Translations under genes and position numbers: made by a program
Assembly: GCA_016788585.1 (NCBI GenBank)
Contig: JAEURP010000007.1
Span: forward strand, 126,001-190,000
Source of the DNA: Chthonomonas sp.
GTDB lineage: Bacteria; Armatimonadota; Fimbriimonadia; Fimbriimonadales; Fimbriimonadaceae
DNA length: 64,000 nucleotides
Direction: 5' to 3'
Shown here: in pieces, positions 24,653 through 34,025 of the stretch
How positions within the stretch are numbered: the stretch's first letter is position 1
Layout of the letters: each line of letters begins with the position of its first letter
The notes under the pieces: generated by a model
Seen by the model: the letters and a program-made list of their open reading frames with translations, nothing else
Told to the model about the DNA's origin: nothing
Databases searched by the model: none

Positions 24653-25396
24653 CTACTGCGGTTCGTTTGAATGCAGCTTGACCGCTTTGCCCGCGTTCAT
24701 CTTGAGGTTCAGCATTTCGACGCCGATGCTGAAGGCCATCGCGAAGTAGGTGAAGCCTTTCTCGATGTGCTGGTGGAATCCTTCGGCGAGTAGGTTGACG
24801 CCGATGAGCACCAGGAACGCGAGGGCGAGCATTTTGACTGTTGGGTGCTTCTCGATGAACGCGCTGACCTTGCCCGCGAAGGCGAGCATGAACGCGACCG
24901 AGCCGATGACGGAGATCACCATGATCGAGAGGTGCTTCACCATGCCGACGGCGGTGATGACGCTGTCGAGGCTGAAAACGAGGTCAATAACGACGATCTG
25001 CGCGATGACAGCGGCGAAGGCGGACTTAACTGGGCCGTCGCCACCGTGCTCCTTGCCTTCGAGCTTGTTGTGAATCTCGTGGACGGCTTTATAGATGAGA
25101 AACAAACCGCCGACGATGAGGATGATGTCCTTCCAACTGAGCGTGATCCAGGAGCCGATGGGCAGGATTCCCGCCTTGAGACTCATGATCCAGGTGATGC
25201 AGAAGAGGAGGCCGAGGCGCATCACGAGCGCGAGTCCAAGACCGAGGGTGCGCGCCTTGGGTCGCTCGGCTTCCGGCAGCTTTCCGGTGAGGATCGAGAG
25301 GAAAACGATGTTATCGATGCCTAAAACTACTTCGAGCAGGAGGAGGGCGACGAGGCCGGCCCACGCATTGCCATCATTGATCCACGAGAAGTCCAT
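24653..25396 (-). CDS. TerC-family integral membrane protein
   Basis: A 247-residue polytopic membrane protein of the TerC/YkoY type, associated elsewhere with tellurite resistance and manganese export. The conserved acidic membrane motifs are LEVVLGIDNIVFLSIL near residues 20-35 and VVIDLVFSLDSVITAVGMV near residues 130-148. ATG 25396 sits 7 nt after a TACAAT box, so the message is probably leaderless; the longer frame crosses this promoter. It is divergent from gcvH with only 36 bp between. Confidence 0.92.
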   Translation of the reverse strand: MDFSWINDGNAWAGLVALLLLEVVLGIDNIVFLSILTGKLPEAERPKARTLGLGLALVMRLGLLFCITWIMSLKAGILPIGSWITLSWKDIILIVGGLFLIYKAVHEIHNKLEGKEHGGDGPVKSAFAAVIAQIVVIDLVFSLDSVITAVGMVKHLSIMVISVIGSVAFMLAFAGKVSAFIEKHPTVKMLALAFLVLIGVNLLAEGFHQHIEKGFTYFAMAFSIGVEMLNLKMNAGKAVKLHSNEPQ

Positions 25397-25403
25397 GGGC
25401 GGG

Positions 25404-25409
25404 ATTGTA
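25404..25409 (-). promoter_or_regulatory. -10 box of a leaderless gene (TerC)
   Basis: The minus strand reads TACAAT, then 7 nt (CCCGCCC), then ATG. No purine-rich ribosome-binding site is present in the spacer. Confidence 0.6.
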
Positions 25410-25432
25410 GCAAAGGTACACTCACTGGTGCA

Positions 25433-25810
25433 GTGAACGTTCCGGCAGACCTCTTGTACACCAAGTCCCACGAGTGGGTGAAAATCGATGGCGACGTGGC
25501 CACTATTGGCATCACGGATCATGCGCAAAGCGAGTTAGGCGACATCGTTTACCTCGACCTTCCGAACGTTGGAAGAGCGCTTCGCGCTGGCGAAATCCTG
25601 GGTTCGATCGAAAGCGTGAAGACCGTTAGCGATGTTTACGCCCCTATCTCCGGCGAGGTAACCGATATTAACGAAATCGCCAAGATGTCGCCAGAAAATG
25701 TGAATAGCGATCCCTATGGCGATGGCTGGTTAATCAAAGTCAAGATGACTGGCAAAGCGGATGGCGATCTCATGAACGCTGAGGCCTACGAGCAGGAGTC
25801 CGCGCACTAA
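25433..25810 (+). CDS. gcvH: Glycine cleavage system H protein
   Basis: A 125-residue lipoyl carrier that shuttles the aminomethyl group between the P, T and L proteins. The lipoylated lysine is K63 in GSIESVKTVSDVYAP. The N-terminus LYTKSHEWVKIDGDVATIGITDHAQ is typical. The start is GTG 25433. No glycine riboswitch can fit in the 36-bp gap upstream. gcvPA follows with no gap. Confidence 0.96.
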   Translation: MNVPADLLYTKSHEWVKIDGDVATIGITDHAQSELGDIVYLDLPNVGRALRAGEILGSIESVKTVSDVYAPISGEVTDINEIAKMSPENVNSDPYGDGWLIKVKMTGKADGDLMNAEAYEQESAH

Positions 25811-27133
25811 GTGCCGTACATCCCGCATACCGAAGAAGACATCAAGCAAATGCTCGCCACGATCGGGGTGAGCAGCATCGACGACCTTTTCGTCGAGATT
25901 CCAGAGAACCTTAAGTTCAAGCGCGAACTAAACGTTCCCGAAGCAAAAGACGAGTACACCCTAGCGCGATACATGGGCGAGCTTGCAAGCCGCAATCTCA
26001 ACAGTTCAAAGCTTGATTGGTTCCTTGGCGCGGGCCTCTATGACCGCTACATTCCGGCTAGCGTGGGCGCCGTTATTAGTCGCGGCGAGTTTCTGACCGC
26101 TTACACTCCTTACCAGCCCGAAATGAGTCAGGGCTACCTGCAGACGATCTACGAATTTCAGTCCATGGTGGCCGAGCTATACGGCATGGATCTCGCCAAC
26201 GCGAGCATGTATGACGGGGCGACCGCGATGGCAGAAGCGGCGCTGATGGCATGCAATATCACCGGGCGAGCCAAGGTGATCGTCAGCCAAGCTGTCCATC
26301 CGCACTATCGCGAAGTTCTCAGCACGTACTGCTGGGCCAGCAACATCGAGGTTGTTATGGCTCCCACAGAGGGCGGGATCACACTGTGGGGCGAGACGCA
26401 GGGAGCGGCTTGCATCATCGTCCAGTACCCGAATTTCTTTGGCATCATCGAGGACCTAGAAGTCGCCCGAAACGCGGCCTCAGAGGGCACCGAACTGGTG
26501 GTTGTCTCCGATCCATTCGCTTGTGCCTTGCTTAAGCCGCCAGGAGAGTTTGGCGCCGACATTGTCGTGGGTGAGGGTCAGCCTTTGGGTATTGCCATGG
26601 GATTTGGTGGCCCGATGGTTGGGCTCTTTGCGACGAAGACTGAGTACGTCCGCAGGATCCCAGGACGGATCGTAGGCAAGACGCAAGACAGTCAAGGAAG
26701 GCCTGGGTTTACGATGACGCTACGTACCCGTGAGCAGGACATCCGTCGGGAAAAGGCGACATCGAATATCTGCACGAATGAAGCCCTGATGGCACTGGCT
26801 GCCACGGTTTATACGGCAGCGATGGGCAAGAATGGGATGCGTTCTGTTGCCGAGACATCGGTTCGAAACACGCAGTATGCGATTCAGAAGTTAACCGAGG
26901 CAGGCACGCGGCAGAGATTCCCCGGCCGGGTGTTTGGCGAATTTGTTCTAGATGTTGGAAAGGACGCCACTGAGGTGCGCGATGCGTTGATTGACAAAGG
27001 AATCATGGCGGGGCTCCCACTCGGAAGCTTCTACCCAGAACTTCGAAATTGTCTCCTCGTTGCGGTCACCGAAGTAAGGAATAAGGCTCAAATTGACCAC
27101 TTTGCCAATGCGTTCAGTTCTGTTCTTTCCTAG
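25811..27133 (+). CDS. gcvPA: Glycine dehydrogenase (decarboxylating) subunit 1
   Basis: The N-terminal half of a split P protein, 440 residues, opening YIPHTEEDIKQMLATIG. It contains the family block YQPEMSQGYLQTIYEFQSMV and DGATAMAEAALMA. The PLP lysine lies on the other subunit (GcvPB), which is not next to this gene and not in the window; gcvT is also absent. GTG 25811 directly follows the gcvH stop. The 3' end overlaps convergent ppk by 20 bp. Confidence 0.95.
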   Translation: MPYIPHTEEDIKQMLATIGVSSIDDLFVEIPENLKFKRELNVPEAKDEYTLARYMGELASRNLNSSKLDWFLGAGLYDRYIPASVGAVISRGEFLTAYTPYQPEMSQGYLQTIYEFQSMVAELYGMDLANASMYDGATAMAEAALMACNITGRAKVIVSQAVHPHYREVLSTYCWASNIEVVMAPTEGGITLWGETQGAACIIVQYPNFFGIIEDLEVARNAASEGTELVVVSDPFACALLKPPGEFGADIVVGEGQPLGIAMGFGGPMVGLFATKTEYVRRIPGRIVGKTQDSQGRPGFTMTLRTREQDIRREKATSNICTNEALMALAATVYTAAMGKNGMRSVAETSVRNTQYAIQKLTEAGTRQRFPGRVFGEFVLDVGKDATEVRDALIDKGIMAGLPLGSFYPELRNCLLVAVTEVRNKAQIDHFANAFSSVLS

Positions 27134-29216
27134 CTTCAAACTGCAATCGAGTGAAAGGCATCTTCATCAGAGCCGCTTGCGCTGATTGGTTCTGCTCATT
27201 GGGCTTGGGCGCAACGCGCTCGTACTCTCCATTCGGCTGTTCGATCCAAGAATTGGTGTTATCGCTCAAGTAGGTTTCGAGAAGCTTGTTTCGGAGCAAG
27301 GAAATTAGCGTCTTGTTCTTGATGGGAACGAGGACCTCAATTCTCCTATCAAGGTTTCGGCGCATGAGATCGCTCGATCCAATCAGGGCTTCTGAAGAAT
27401 CGCCATTACCAAAGAAATACACTCGCGAATGCTCCAAGAATCGTCCAACTACGCTACGGACTCGAATGCGCTCGCTCATACCGGCCACACCTGGCCGTAA
27501 GCAGCATGCGCCCCGGACAATCAGGTCGATTTCTACGCCAACCTGTGATGCGGCGTATAAGGCATCAATTGTCTCCGGATCTACGAGTGCATTTAGCTTA
27601 ATAATGATCCGACCATTTCCAGTCTGGGAATGGTGTTGGGCCTCTCGCTCGATACGTTCAATCACTTGATCGCGAAGTGTGTGTGGCGCGACGAGCAATT
27701 CGCGGTACTCGGTTTGCTTTGAGAATCCGGTGAGGTAATTGAACACCTCGTTGATATCTTGGGTGATGTCGGGGTCGGCAGTGAACAGACCAAGGTCGGT
27801 ATAAAGGCGGGCCGTCACCGGATTATAATTGCCAGTTCCAACATGGGCATAGGTTTTTAGTCTGCCACCCTCTCTTCGTACAACCGAGCAAAGCTTGCAG
27901 TGCACCTTCATGTCTGGGAACCCATAACTAACGTGCACCCCCTTTCGCTCCAATTCTCGGGCCCAGGCGAGGTTATTGCTTTCATCGAAACGCGCCTTGA
28001 GCTCGACGAGTACCGCGACTTGCTTGCCGGCTTCGGCGGCCTCCAGCAGAGATTCTACGATCGGTGATTGGGCGCCAACCCGATAAAGTGTTTGCTTAAT
28101 GCCCAAAACAGCCGGATCGTGGGCGGCAGCGGCGACGAACTTCTCAACGCTCAAAAAACTGTCGAATGGGTGGTGGACCAGCACGTCCTCATGTGCGATG
28201 GCCTCGAACAATGTGTTGGTGTGGTTCAGTGGCTCGGCCACGTAGGGCGCAAAGGTGGGATAGCGAAGTGCGGGTTCGTCGATCTTGGCTAATTGGTGCA
28301 AAACGTCCATGCCCAGCAAACCCTTCACCTCCAACACATCATCCTCTTCGAGGACCAGAAGTTCCTTCAAGATTTCGAGAATCTCCGGCGGCGTCCCCGC
28401 TTCGACTTCCATCAGGACCGGGTCACCCATTCGTCGTTCAAAGAGTGACTGTTCGATGGCGCTTCTGAGGTCGGGGGCCTCAAGTTCCTTGATCTCCACA
28501 TCGGCATCGCGGATGACTCGGAACCGATAAGAGCCAAGAATCTCGACGCCCGAAAAGAATGTCTGGAGATTAGCTTGAATCAGATCTTCCAGCAAAATGA
28601 ATTGCCTTTGACCCTTTTCAACGGCGATGGCTCGTGGAGTGCCGGTTGGAATTTTTACTCGCGCTAACTTGACGCCGTCGACCCCATCGCGAAGCAGTAC
28701 CGCTAGATTGAGCGACAGATTGGAGATGAATGGCACGCCTTGCGTCGGATAAACGAGAATCGGCGTGCAGAGAGGGAAGATATCGGTCCGAAAATACTCG
28801 GCCAAACGCGTCTGCTGGCGGTCGCTCAAGTCTTTCCAAGTTCGGAGCTCGATTCCGACTCGCTCCATCTCTGGGAGAAGCTGGTGAGTCCATAACTCAG
28901 CCGCCTCTTGGCGCAAAGGCTCGACGATCTCGGCAATCATCGCCAATTGGTCGGCTGGCGTCAGCCCGTCGGGCGTTAATGTCATGACTCCGCCCTCAAC
29001 CTGCTCGATCAAGCCCGACACGCGGACCATGTAGAACTCATCAAGGTTCGATTCGAAGATCGCAAGGAACCTCAGTCGCTCCAGGAGCGGGTTGTCCTTG
29101 TTCTCGGCTTCGGCCAAGACGCGGCGGTTAAATTGAATCCAACTGAACTCGCGGTTAATGTAGCGATCGCTGCGCTGTCCGCCACGCCGCCCCGATGGCT
29201 TGCGTGAAAGGCTCAC
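27114..29216 (-). CDS. ppk: Polyphosphate kinase 1
   Basis: A 700-residue enzyme that makes polyphosphate from ATP and autophosphorylates on histidine. The N-terminal domain opens INREFSWIQFNRRVLAEAE, and the head domain has FLAIFESNLDEFYMVRVSG. The catalytic phospholipase-D-like half contains the conserved YAHVGTGNYNPVTARLYTDLG with the active-site histidine and the later RGACCLRPGVAG. The length is normal. It is translationally coupled to ppx upstream (ATGA overlap), so synthesis and breakdown of polyphosphate are encoded together. Confidence 0.97.
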   Translation of the reverse strand: MSLSRKPSGRRGGQRSDRYINREFSWIQFNRRVLAEAENKDNPLLERLRFLAIFESNLDEFYMVRVSGLIEQVEGGVMTLTPDGLTPADQLAMIAEIVEPLRQEAAELWTHQLLPEMERVGIELRTWKDLSDRQQTRLAEYFRTDIFPLCTPILVYPTQGVPFISNLSLNLAVLLRDGVDGVKLARVKIPTGTPRAIAVEKGQRQFILLEDLIQANLQTFFSGVEILGSYRFRVIRDADVEIKELEAPDLRSAIEQSLFERRMGDPVLMEVEAGTPPEILEILKELLVLEEDDVLEVKGLLGMDVLHQLAKIDEPALRYPTFAPYVAEPLNHTNTLFEAIAHEDVLVHHPFDSFLSVEKFVAAAAHDPAVLGIKQTLYRVGAQSPIVESLLEAAEAGKQVAVLVELKARFDESNNLAWARELERKGVHVSYGFPDMKVHCKLCSVVRREGGRLKTYAHVGTGNYNPVTARLYTDLGLFTADPDITQDINEVFNYLTGFSKQTEYRELLVAPHTLRDQVIERIEREAQHHSQTGNGRIIIKLNALVDPETIDALYAASQVGVEIDLIVRGACCLRPGVAGMSERIRVRSVVGRFLEHSRVYFFGNGDSSEALIGSSDLMRRNLDRRIEVLVPIKNKTLISLLRNKLLETYLSDNTNSWIEQPNGEYERVAPKPNEQNQSAQAALMKMPFTRLQFEARKEQN

Positions 29217-30115
29217 TTTGCTACCTCCGCCATCGTCATCTCGAGGATTGCGCCTTCACGAACGCCAAATTCGCTGACTAAAAACTGTTTCTGCTGATAA
29301 TGCTCCAGCATTTCATAGAAAACAACGCTGCCCGGCAACAGACTCCCGGCACGCTTTTCTTTCACTCTAAATCGCCGAACAATCTCATCGATTGGCAGCC
29401 CAGCAACGGATCGCATCAAATACTCCAATTCAAAGAATTGGATCATTCGTTCGCCATCTGGATGGAGGGCGCGCATGATTCCGCGCGCGACTCCGCCGCT
29501 AGCCACAATAACCCCTCCTTGCTTTGGCTTGGCACACTGCTGCCAGTGCGGTTGCACTGCCGACCGAAGCGCGGTCAAATGGTCTTGAGGCGCGGGTTGA
29601 CGTAAGCCATGTTCGCCGATCAGCCGCCCGGTCCCGATGGGAAGCGAGGCTTGCTCGACAATATTCTTGCCTTGGCAAAGCGCCACCTGGGCGCTTCCGC
29701 CACCAACCTCGACCAGCACGGTGTTGTCGTGAACATGAGTGTCGAGCCCGATTCCCAATAGACTGAGTTCAGCTTCGCGGCTACTCGTGATGAGATCGAC
29801 TTTTATCCCGATCTCCTTCCGAATCTCCGTGATCAGCTTATCGTGATTTTCCGCAACTCGCATCGCCTCGGTCGCGAAGACGTAGAATCGCTCGACGCCA
29901 GCATCGTCGGCAATTCGCTTATAGCGGCGTAGCGTCTCGAATAGCTTTGTCGCGTCGAGCGAAGGAATCGTGCCGGTTTTGCTGACGATTTCGCCGAGCG
30001 AGAGCCATTCGCTCACATTCACTACGCGCCGGATTGTGCCTCGGTTCGTAATCTCGCCCACCAAAAGATGAACCGTATTGCTCCCAATATCAGCGGCAGC
30101 AAATCGGCGCGGCAT
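29213..30115 (-). CDS. ppx: Exopolyphosphatase / guanosine pentaphosphatase (Ppx/GppA)
   Basis: A 300-residue member of the sugar kinase/Hsp70 fold. It has the phosphate-binding loop AADIGSNTVHLLVGE at the start, the catalytic region ATEAMRVAENH and the second loop VEVGGGSAQVALCQG. It is short, lacking the C-terminal HD-like domains of E. coli Ppx. ATG 30115 opens exactly at the conserved start; a CATACT box ends 6 nt upstream, so it may be leaderless. The longer frame reaching 30325 is upstream DNA. It forms an operon with ppk. Confidence 0.93.
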   Translation of the reverse strand: MPRRFAAADIGSNTVHLLVGEITNRGTIRRVVNVSEWLSLGEIVSKTGTIPSLDATKLFETLRRYKRIADDAGVERFYVFATEAMRVAENHDKLITEIRKEIGIKVDLITSSREAELSLLGIGLDTHVHDNTVLVEVGGGSAQVALCQGKNIVEQASLPIGTGRLIGEHGLRQPAPQDHLTALRSAVQPHWQQCAKPKQGGVIVASGGVARGIMRALHPDGERMIQFFELEYLMRSVAGLPIDEIVRRFRVKEKRAGSLLPGSVVFYEMLEHYQQKQFLVSEFGVREGAILEMTMAEVAK

Positions 30116-30181
30116 TATGCAAGTATGGCAGGGAGCAATGGGAAAACACAGGCAGGGTTTTATGGCCAATCTCAACAACAC

Positions 30182-30210
30182 TTGACAAAAATCATAAAAA
30201 TCTCTAGTCT
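30182..30210 (+). promoter_or_regulatory. Sigma-70-type promoter of the FecR-like gene
   Basis: TTGACA (30182-30187), a 17-bp AT-rich spacer and TAGTCT (30205-30210). The start codon follows 19 nt later. An alternative TAGGTT (30217-30222) 7 nt before ATG would give a leaderless message, but it lacks a -35 box. Confidence 0.6.
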
Positions 30211-30229
30211 CTGATTTAGGTTTGTTGCC

Positions 30230-31696
30230 ATGGTTAAGTTCGCCCAAGTAATTTTCGCTCTCTTGCTTGTCTGCGGTGTTGCATTTGCTGAACAGTTGAA
30301 GTTTCAGGGCACTTTCGATTTGCAAAGTAGTCAGCTGTTGCTAACTTGCACGTTAGCGCGGCCAAATTCGACAAGCAACTACACTCTCGCAGGAACGATA
30401 AAGTCTGAGGATGGGCAATACACTCTGTCCGGGACCGGCTACTACAAAACCGGAAAGATCAGAGGGTTCGCGCGGCGGGGAACTGGCACGTCGAAGTTTG
30501 AGCAGCCAGTCAATGGCACCATAGGGGCAGGTGCCCAGTCGGTTACGATGGTATGCGCAATCATGGACCCGAAAGCAAAGGTCCTTAAGGGTGTTCAGTT
30601 TCGATGTGATCGCCAGGACACTAAGGACCCTAATGAGCTGATCCCGGTTTATGTCAGGACCAAGACATACGCGTCTCCGGGCAACAAACATATGGCGATT
30701 GACTTCGACAAAGGAACCGGAACGATCGGAGCTTCAGTTGGTAATGAAGCAGAAAAGCCGTACCCAATTCGTTTTAGTCCGGTGCCAAAGGCCGTTGCGT
30801 TTGGGACCGTATGGGAGTTTTGGCTCGATGCGAGCGCGGTGCCTAAAGAAGCATCCCGAGGGTTTAAGATGTCGGCTACTTACATTGACAAGTCGGCTCC
30901 TAGCCCTTACATTGATTTCGAAATGGGTCGCGGTAGTGAGAGGATTTTCCGGAAGTCCATCACTTGGAACATCAAGGATGGCTTCGATATGCAAGGAATC
31001 TACTTTCAGAATTCGAGCGCCGAGTTTGTCACGGTCTACTTCAAGCTTCAGCAGATGAAGCGCGGAGAATACGAGCGGCTAGTTGGAGTCGTTAACTCTG
31101 GGTCAGGCACAAATTCAATAACTCCTAAGCCACCGGCCAACACGACTTCAAAACCACCAACCACAACGACAACAACGCCGAAACCCCCGACCCACCCTTC
31201 CCAGCTAAGCGCGGGGACCGTGAAGGGGGATGTTGGAGTTCGGCTACCGGGCAAGGTTGACTATGAGCCCCTTAAGCCAGGCATGGTTCTTCCGCCAAAG
31301 ACGATGATCGACGTTGATCCCGACTCGTCGGCTACGTTTACATTGCCAAATGGAGCCACTCTGACGCTCCGCGGTGGCACCCAGATGATGGTCGAGGAAC
31401 TAACGCCATCGGGCGGGCAGGCACGAGTTATGGTGCGGCTGATGTTCGGCGAAATCTTGTATCGCCATACACGGAATGCCGCCGCAAACGTCGTAAAGGG
31501 AGACTTTATGATCCGGACAAATACAGCCGTCACCTCATCTCGAGGAACTGAGTTCTCGCTGAAATTTGATCCGGATTCGGGGATGCTCGTGTTGAACTTA
31601 ACGGACGGACAGGTCGAGTTTGACCCTGGGCATGGGCTGGAGAAGATGGTTCTTGACGCTCCCACCACAGTGACCTTGAGTGCCAAGGGTGGCTAG
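30230..31696 (+). CDS. Secreted protein with C-terminal FecR-like domain
   Basis: A 488-residue protein with a signal peptide (MVKFAQVIFALLLVCGVAFA). The N-terminal 280 residues are all-beta and unfamiliar. A Thr/Pro linker (PPTTTTTTPKPPTHP, about residues 300-325) joins a FecR-like beta domain with the hallmarks SATFTLPNGATLTLRGGTQM, KGDFMIRTNTAVTSSRGTEF and LNLTDGQVEF. Such domains occur in anti-sigma regulators and cell-surface proteins; here no membrane anchor or sigma factor is nearby, so it is probably a surface or periplasmic protein of unknown function. Confidence 0.83.
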   Translation: MVKFAQVIFALLLVCGVAFAEQLKFQGTFDLQSSQLLLTCTLARPNSTSNYTLAGTIKSEDGQYTLSGTGYYKTGKIRGFARRGTGTSKFEQPVNGTIGAGAQSVTMVCAIMDPKAKVLKGVQFRCDRQDTKDPNELIPVYVRTKTYASPGNKHMAIDFDKGTGTIGASVGNEAEKPYPIRFSPVPKAVAFGTVWEFWLDASAVPKEASRGFKMSATYIDKSAPSPYIDFEMGRGSERIFRKSITWNIKDGFDMQGIYFQNSSAEFVTVYFKLQQMKRGEYERLVGVVNSGSGTNSITPKPPANTTSKPPTTTTTTPKPPTHPSQLSAGTVKGDVGVRLPGKVDYEPLKPGMVLPPKTMIDVDPDSSATFTLPNGATLTLRGGTQMMVEELTPSGGQARVMVRLMFGEILYRHTRNAAANVVKGDFMIRTNTAVTSSRGTEFSLKFDPDSGMLVLNLTDGQVEFDPGHGLEKMVLDAPTTVTLSAKGG

Positions 31697-31713
31697 TTGA
31701 GCGTTTAGCCGTA

Positions 31714-32208
31714 ATGCTCGAAAAGGCACTTCTTTATGCCAACCGAGTCCACGACCCGGATTACCTGCCGCACCCAGTACAGGTCATGGAGAACTTGCGT
31801 GAGATTGGCAGAGTGACCGACGACGAACTCCTCGCAACAGCTTTGTTACACGACACCCTCGAGTGGGGAAGTGGCGACCTGACGGAACTCAATGAGCAAT
31901 TTGGCGAGCGCGTCGCGAACCTGGTCAAGCAGCTAACCCGCACTGAGCCCGACAATCCCAAGGATTACAGCCGGAAGGAGCTCTTGAAGCTCCGGCACAA
32001 ACTCCTCATGGCTGACATAGCCGTCATGAGCGAAGACGCCAAGCAGATCAAACTCGCCGACCGATTAGCGAACCTGCATGAGCGGATCGAAATCGAACCC
32101 CCAGAAAAGCTCCGGAAGTACAAAGTCAAGACAAAGGATCTCCTAAGCCACATCGATCGCAAGGTTAACCCGCCGCTTTGGGATGCCATTGAGAAACTAT
32201 TGACCTAA
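31714..32208 (+). CDS. HD-domain hydrolase, small alarmone hydrolase-like
   Basis: A 164-residue single-domain protein resembling the hydrolase half of RelA/SpoT. Visible residues are His20 in HPVQVMENLREIG, the HD pair in ATALLHDTLEWGSGDL (His46, Asp47, Glu50) and the later LADRLANLHE. This order matches the Mn-dependent (p)ppGpp hydrolases of the MESH1/SAH type. No synthetase, TGS or ACT domains follow. It could instead act on another pyrophosphorylated nucleotide. It starts 17 bp after the FecR-like gene and is followed by msrA after 19 bp. Confidence 0.85.
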   Translation: MLEKALLYANRVHDPDYLPHPVQVMENLREIGRVTDDELLATALLHDTLEWGSGDLTELNEQFGERVANLVKQLTRTEPDNPKDYSRKELLKLRHKLLMADIAVMSEDAKQIKLADRLANLHERIEIEPPEKLRKYKVKTKDLLSHIDRKVNPPLWDAIEKLLT

Positions 32209-32227
32209 GAATCGTATTACCAAGAGT

Positions 32228-32911
32228 ATGCGAATACCGACACTACTGTTGGGTGCGATAGGACTGATCCTGTCCGCATGCGCCTCTGTCGACCAGGATC
32301 ACAAAATGCCAAGCAAACTTCCTCTCGAACCCGGCAAACCCAGCGGCAAGACCGAAAAGCTCTATGTAGCGGCCGGTTGCTTCTGGTGCATCGAAGGGCA
32401 GATGGACATGCTGAAGGGCGTAACTACCGCCGTGAGTGGTTATGCTGGCGGCCGAACCAAGAATCCAACCTACAAGGACGTGATGAGCGGCACCACCGGC
32501 CATGCCGAGGTCGTTGAAGTGACTTTTGATCCTGGCGTCATTAAAGCCGAGGACATCCTACGCATCTTCTTCGTGAGTCACGACCCAACGCAGCTTAACC
32601 GCCAGGGGCCGGATGTAGGCACGCAGTATCGCTCGGCAACGTTCTATCGCAACGACGAAGAAAAGGCTTTGCTGGAGAAGATCAAGGCCGAAATGATCGC
32701 CGAGAAGTTATTCCCGGGCAAAATCGTGACTACCATCGAACCGCTAGGCGCCTTTACTCGGGCCGAGGAATACCATCAGAACTACTTCGCCAAGTTCGAG
32801 AAGGCGTCCGAATCCGAGAAGGCGCAAATGAACGCTGGCTATTGCAGCTACGTAGTCTCACCCAAGATCATCAAGTTCCGCGAGCAGTTCGCTCACCTCT
32901 TGAAAAACTAG
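32228..32911 (+). CDS. msrA: Peptide methionine sulfoxide reductase MsrA, lipoprotein
   Basis: A 227-residue enzyme that reduces the S-form of methionine sulfoxide. The catalytic motif GCFWC begins at residue 50 (Cys51). Other family marks are [26 protein letters not shown] and EEYHQNYF; a further cysteine near the end (NAGYCSYV) may recycle the active site. The first 18 residues end in the lipobox LSAC, so this form is probably attached to a membrane outside the cytoplasm, where it would repair oxidised envelope proteins. The stop shares CTAG with the convergent prepilin gene. Confidence 0.94.
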   Translation: MRIPTLLLGAIGLILSACASVDQDHKMPSKLPLEPGKPSGKTEKLYVAAGCFWCIEGQMDMLKGVTTAVSGYAGGRTKNPTYKDVMSGTTGHAEVVEVTFDPGVIKAEDILRIFFVSHDPTQLNRQGPDVGTQYRSATFYRNDEEKALLEKIKAEMIAEKLFPGKIVTTIEPLGAFTRAEEYHQNYFAKFEKASESEKAQMNAGYCSYVVSPKIIKFREQFAHLLKN

Positions 32912-33747
32912 GGCGAGTACTGAGTCGCTGGCTTCGCGGCCTTGAACATGTAGAAGTCGTTGTTGCGAAGCTGACCCCAAAGCATGGGTCGCACGTGCCC
33001 GTCGGCAAATGCGGTCATGGTTTGCATCCTCAGGTGACCTGGTGTTACCTTGGAACCCATTGTGTTGGAATCCGTACAACCTGGTGGCATCTGATCGGCG
33101 GGTGCGGTGGAAGGATACTTGCGACCAGCGATCTTCTTCGCGTCGCATTGGATGAAGCCAGAACCATCAATGCCGCCGACGTACGGATCATTAACATCAA
33201 TCGGCCAGATTTCCAGCCACGCAACCATGTTCACAACTTCGTCGATTTCGCTGTTATTGCGCCCCCTGTAGTTCCAAGCATTCGCGTTTGCCCCCATCTC
33301 CTCACCCATGCCCGTGTTTCGATCAAAGCCTGCCTTCTCAACGGTGTTGATGTTGCCCGTGTAGTTGTAAGAACGGAGCAGGGCCATCGTTCGATACTTG
33401 CCATCTTGGAACCGAAGCGAGTTGGGGCTAATCCGCTTTTGGCTATCGCTTGGGCACCGAAAGATTTGATTATTCTTGGCGTACGGCATGACCTGCGCAT
33501 CTGGCGCGGTTAGGTTCGTATTGCCACCATTCACGGCAGGCTGCCTCATCGCCCATGCCATCCAGCAATCATCATTGTCGCTCGTGTACATCACGCTGGC
33601 GAGCGCGATCTGCTTGGCGTTGCTAAGGCACTGGGTTTTCTTCGCCGCTTCACGCGCTTGAGCCAAGACCGGAAAGAGAATCGCCGCCAGAATCGCGATG
33701 ATTGCGATAACAACCAAAAGTTCGATAAGCGTAAAAGCCCGCTTCAT
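32908..33747 (-). CDS. Type II secretion/pilin-like protein with prepilin signal
   Basis: A 279-residue prepilin-type protein. The class III signal [20 protein letters not shown] runs into [14 protein letters not shown], the standard form in Armatimonadota and Planctomycetota (DUF1559-like). The C-terminal block [18 protein letters not shown] resembles the H-X9-DG pilin-like domain, here with ten residues between. ATG 33747 is preferred over 33753 because a TACAAT box ends exactly 6 nt upstream of it. The role is probably as a minor pseudopilin or surface filament. Confidence 0.9.
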   Translation of the reverse strand: MKRAFTLIELLVVIAIIAILAAILFPVLAQAREAAKKTQCLSNAKQIALASVMYTSDNDDCWMAWAMRQPAVNGGNTNLTAPDAQVMPYAKNNQIFRCPSDSQKRISPNSLRFQDGKYRTMALLRSYNYTGNINTVEKAGFDRNTGMGEEMGANANAWNYRGRNNSEIDEVVNMVAWLEIWPIDVNDPYVGGIDGSGFIQCDAKKIAGRKYPSTAPADQMPPGCTDSNTMGSKVTPGHLRMQTMTAFADGHVRPMLWGQLRNNDFYMFKAAKPATQYSP

Positions 33748-33753
33748 AAGCAT

Positions 33754-33759
33754 ATTGTA
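33754..33759 (-). promoter_or_regulatory. -10 box of a leaderless gene (prepilin)
   Basis: The minus strand reads TACAAT, 6 nt, then the ATG of the MKRAF start. An alternative ATG sits in the spacer, but its distance from the box is only 0 nt. Confidence 0.6.
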
Positions 33760-33812
33760 AGGGAAGACGGGTGAAAGTGGCGAGTTTTGTTAGAAAACCT
33801 GTTAGCAGTTTT

Positions 33813-34003
33813 GCGGGTGGCGGGGAGCGGTAAGCGGGTGGCGGTTAAGACCTAGGTTGACAATCGCCCCTACCGGGCACTTAGGGGTGGAGTGAGTAAT
33901 CAACTCAACCGACAAAGAACAAAACGGGGGAGAGTAACAAATTCCGTTATGGCGTCGATTTCGTCATTTCGACGCCACCCGCTCCCCGCTACCCGCCACC
34001 CGC
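33813..34003. repeat. Inverted arrays of GC-rich 7-bp repeats
   Basis: The left arm, 33813-33847, is five units in register: GCGGGTG, GCGGGGA, GCGGTAA, GCGGGTG, GCGGTTA. The right arm, 33976-34003, is four units on the opposite strand: CACCCGC, TCCCCGC, TACCCGC, CACCCGC. About 130 bp of unremarkable DNA lies between. The right arm ends 10 bp before the kynA promoter. The design matches the array at 3.7 kb, although the units differ. Confidence 0.82.
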
Positions 34004-34013
34004 CAAAACCAAA

Positions 34014-34019
34014 TACAAT
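34014..34019 (+). promoter_or_regulatory. -10 box of a leaderless gene (kynA)
   Basis: TACAAT followed by 6 nt and the kynA ATG. No ribosome-binding site. Confidence 0.6.
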
Positions 34020-34025
34020 GTCGGC

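Noticed and set aside
25397-25432. Glycine riboswitch before gcvH
   Set aside because: Only 36 bp separate gcvH from the divergent TerC gene, far too short for a glycine aptamer.
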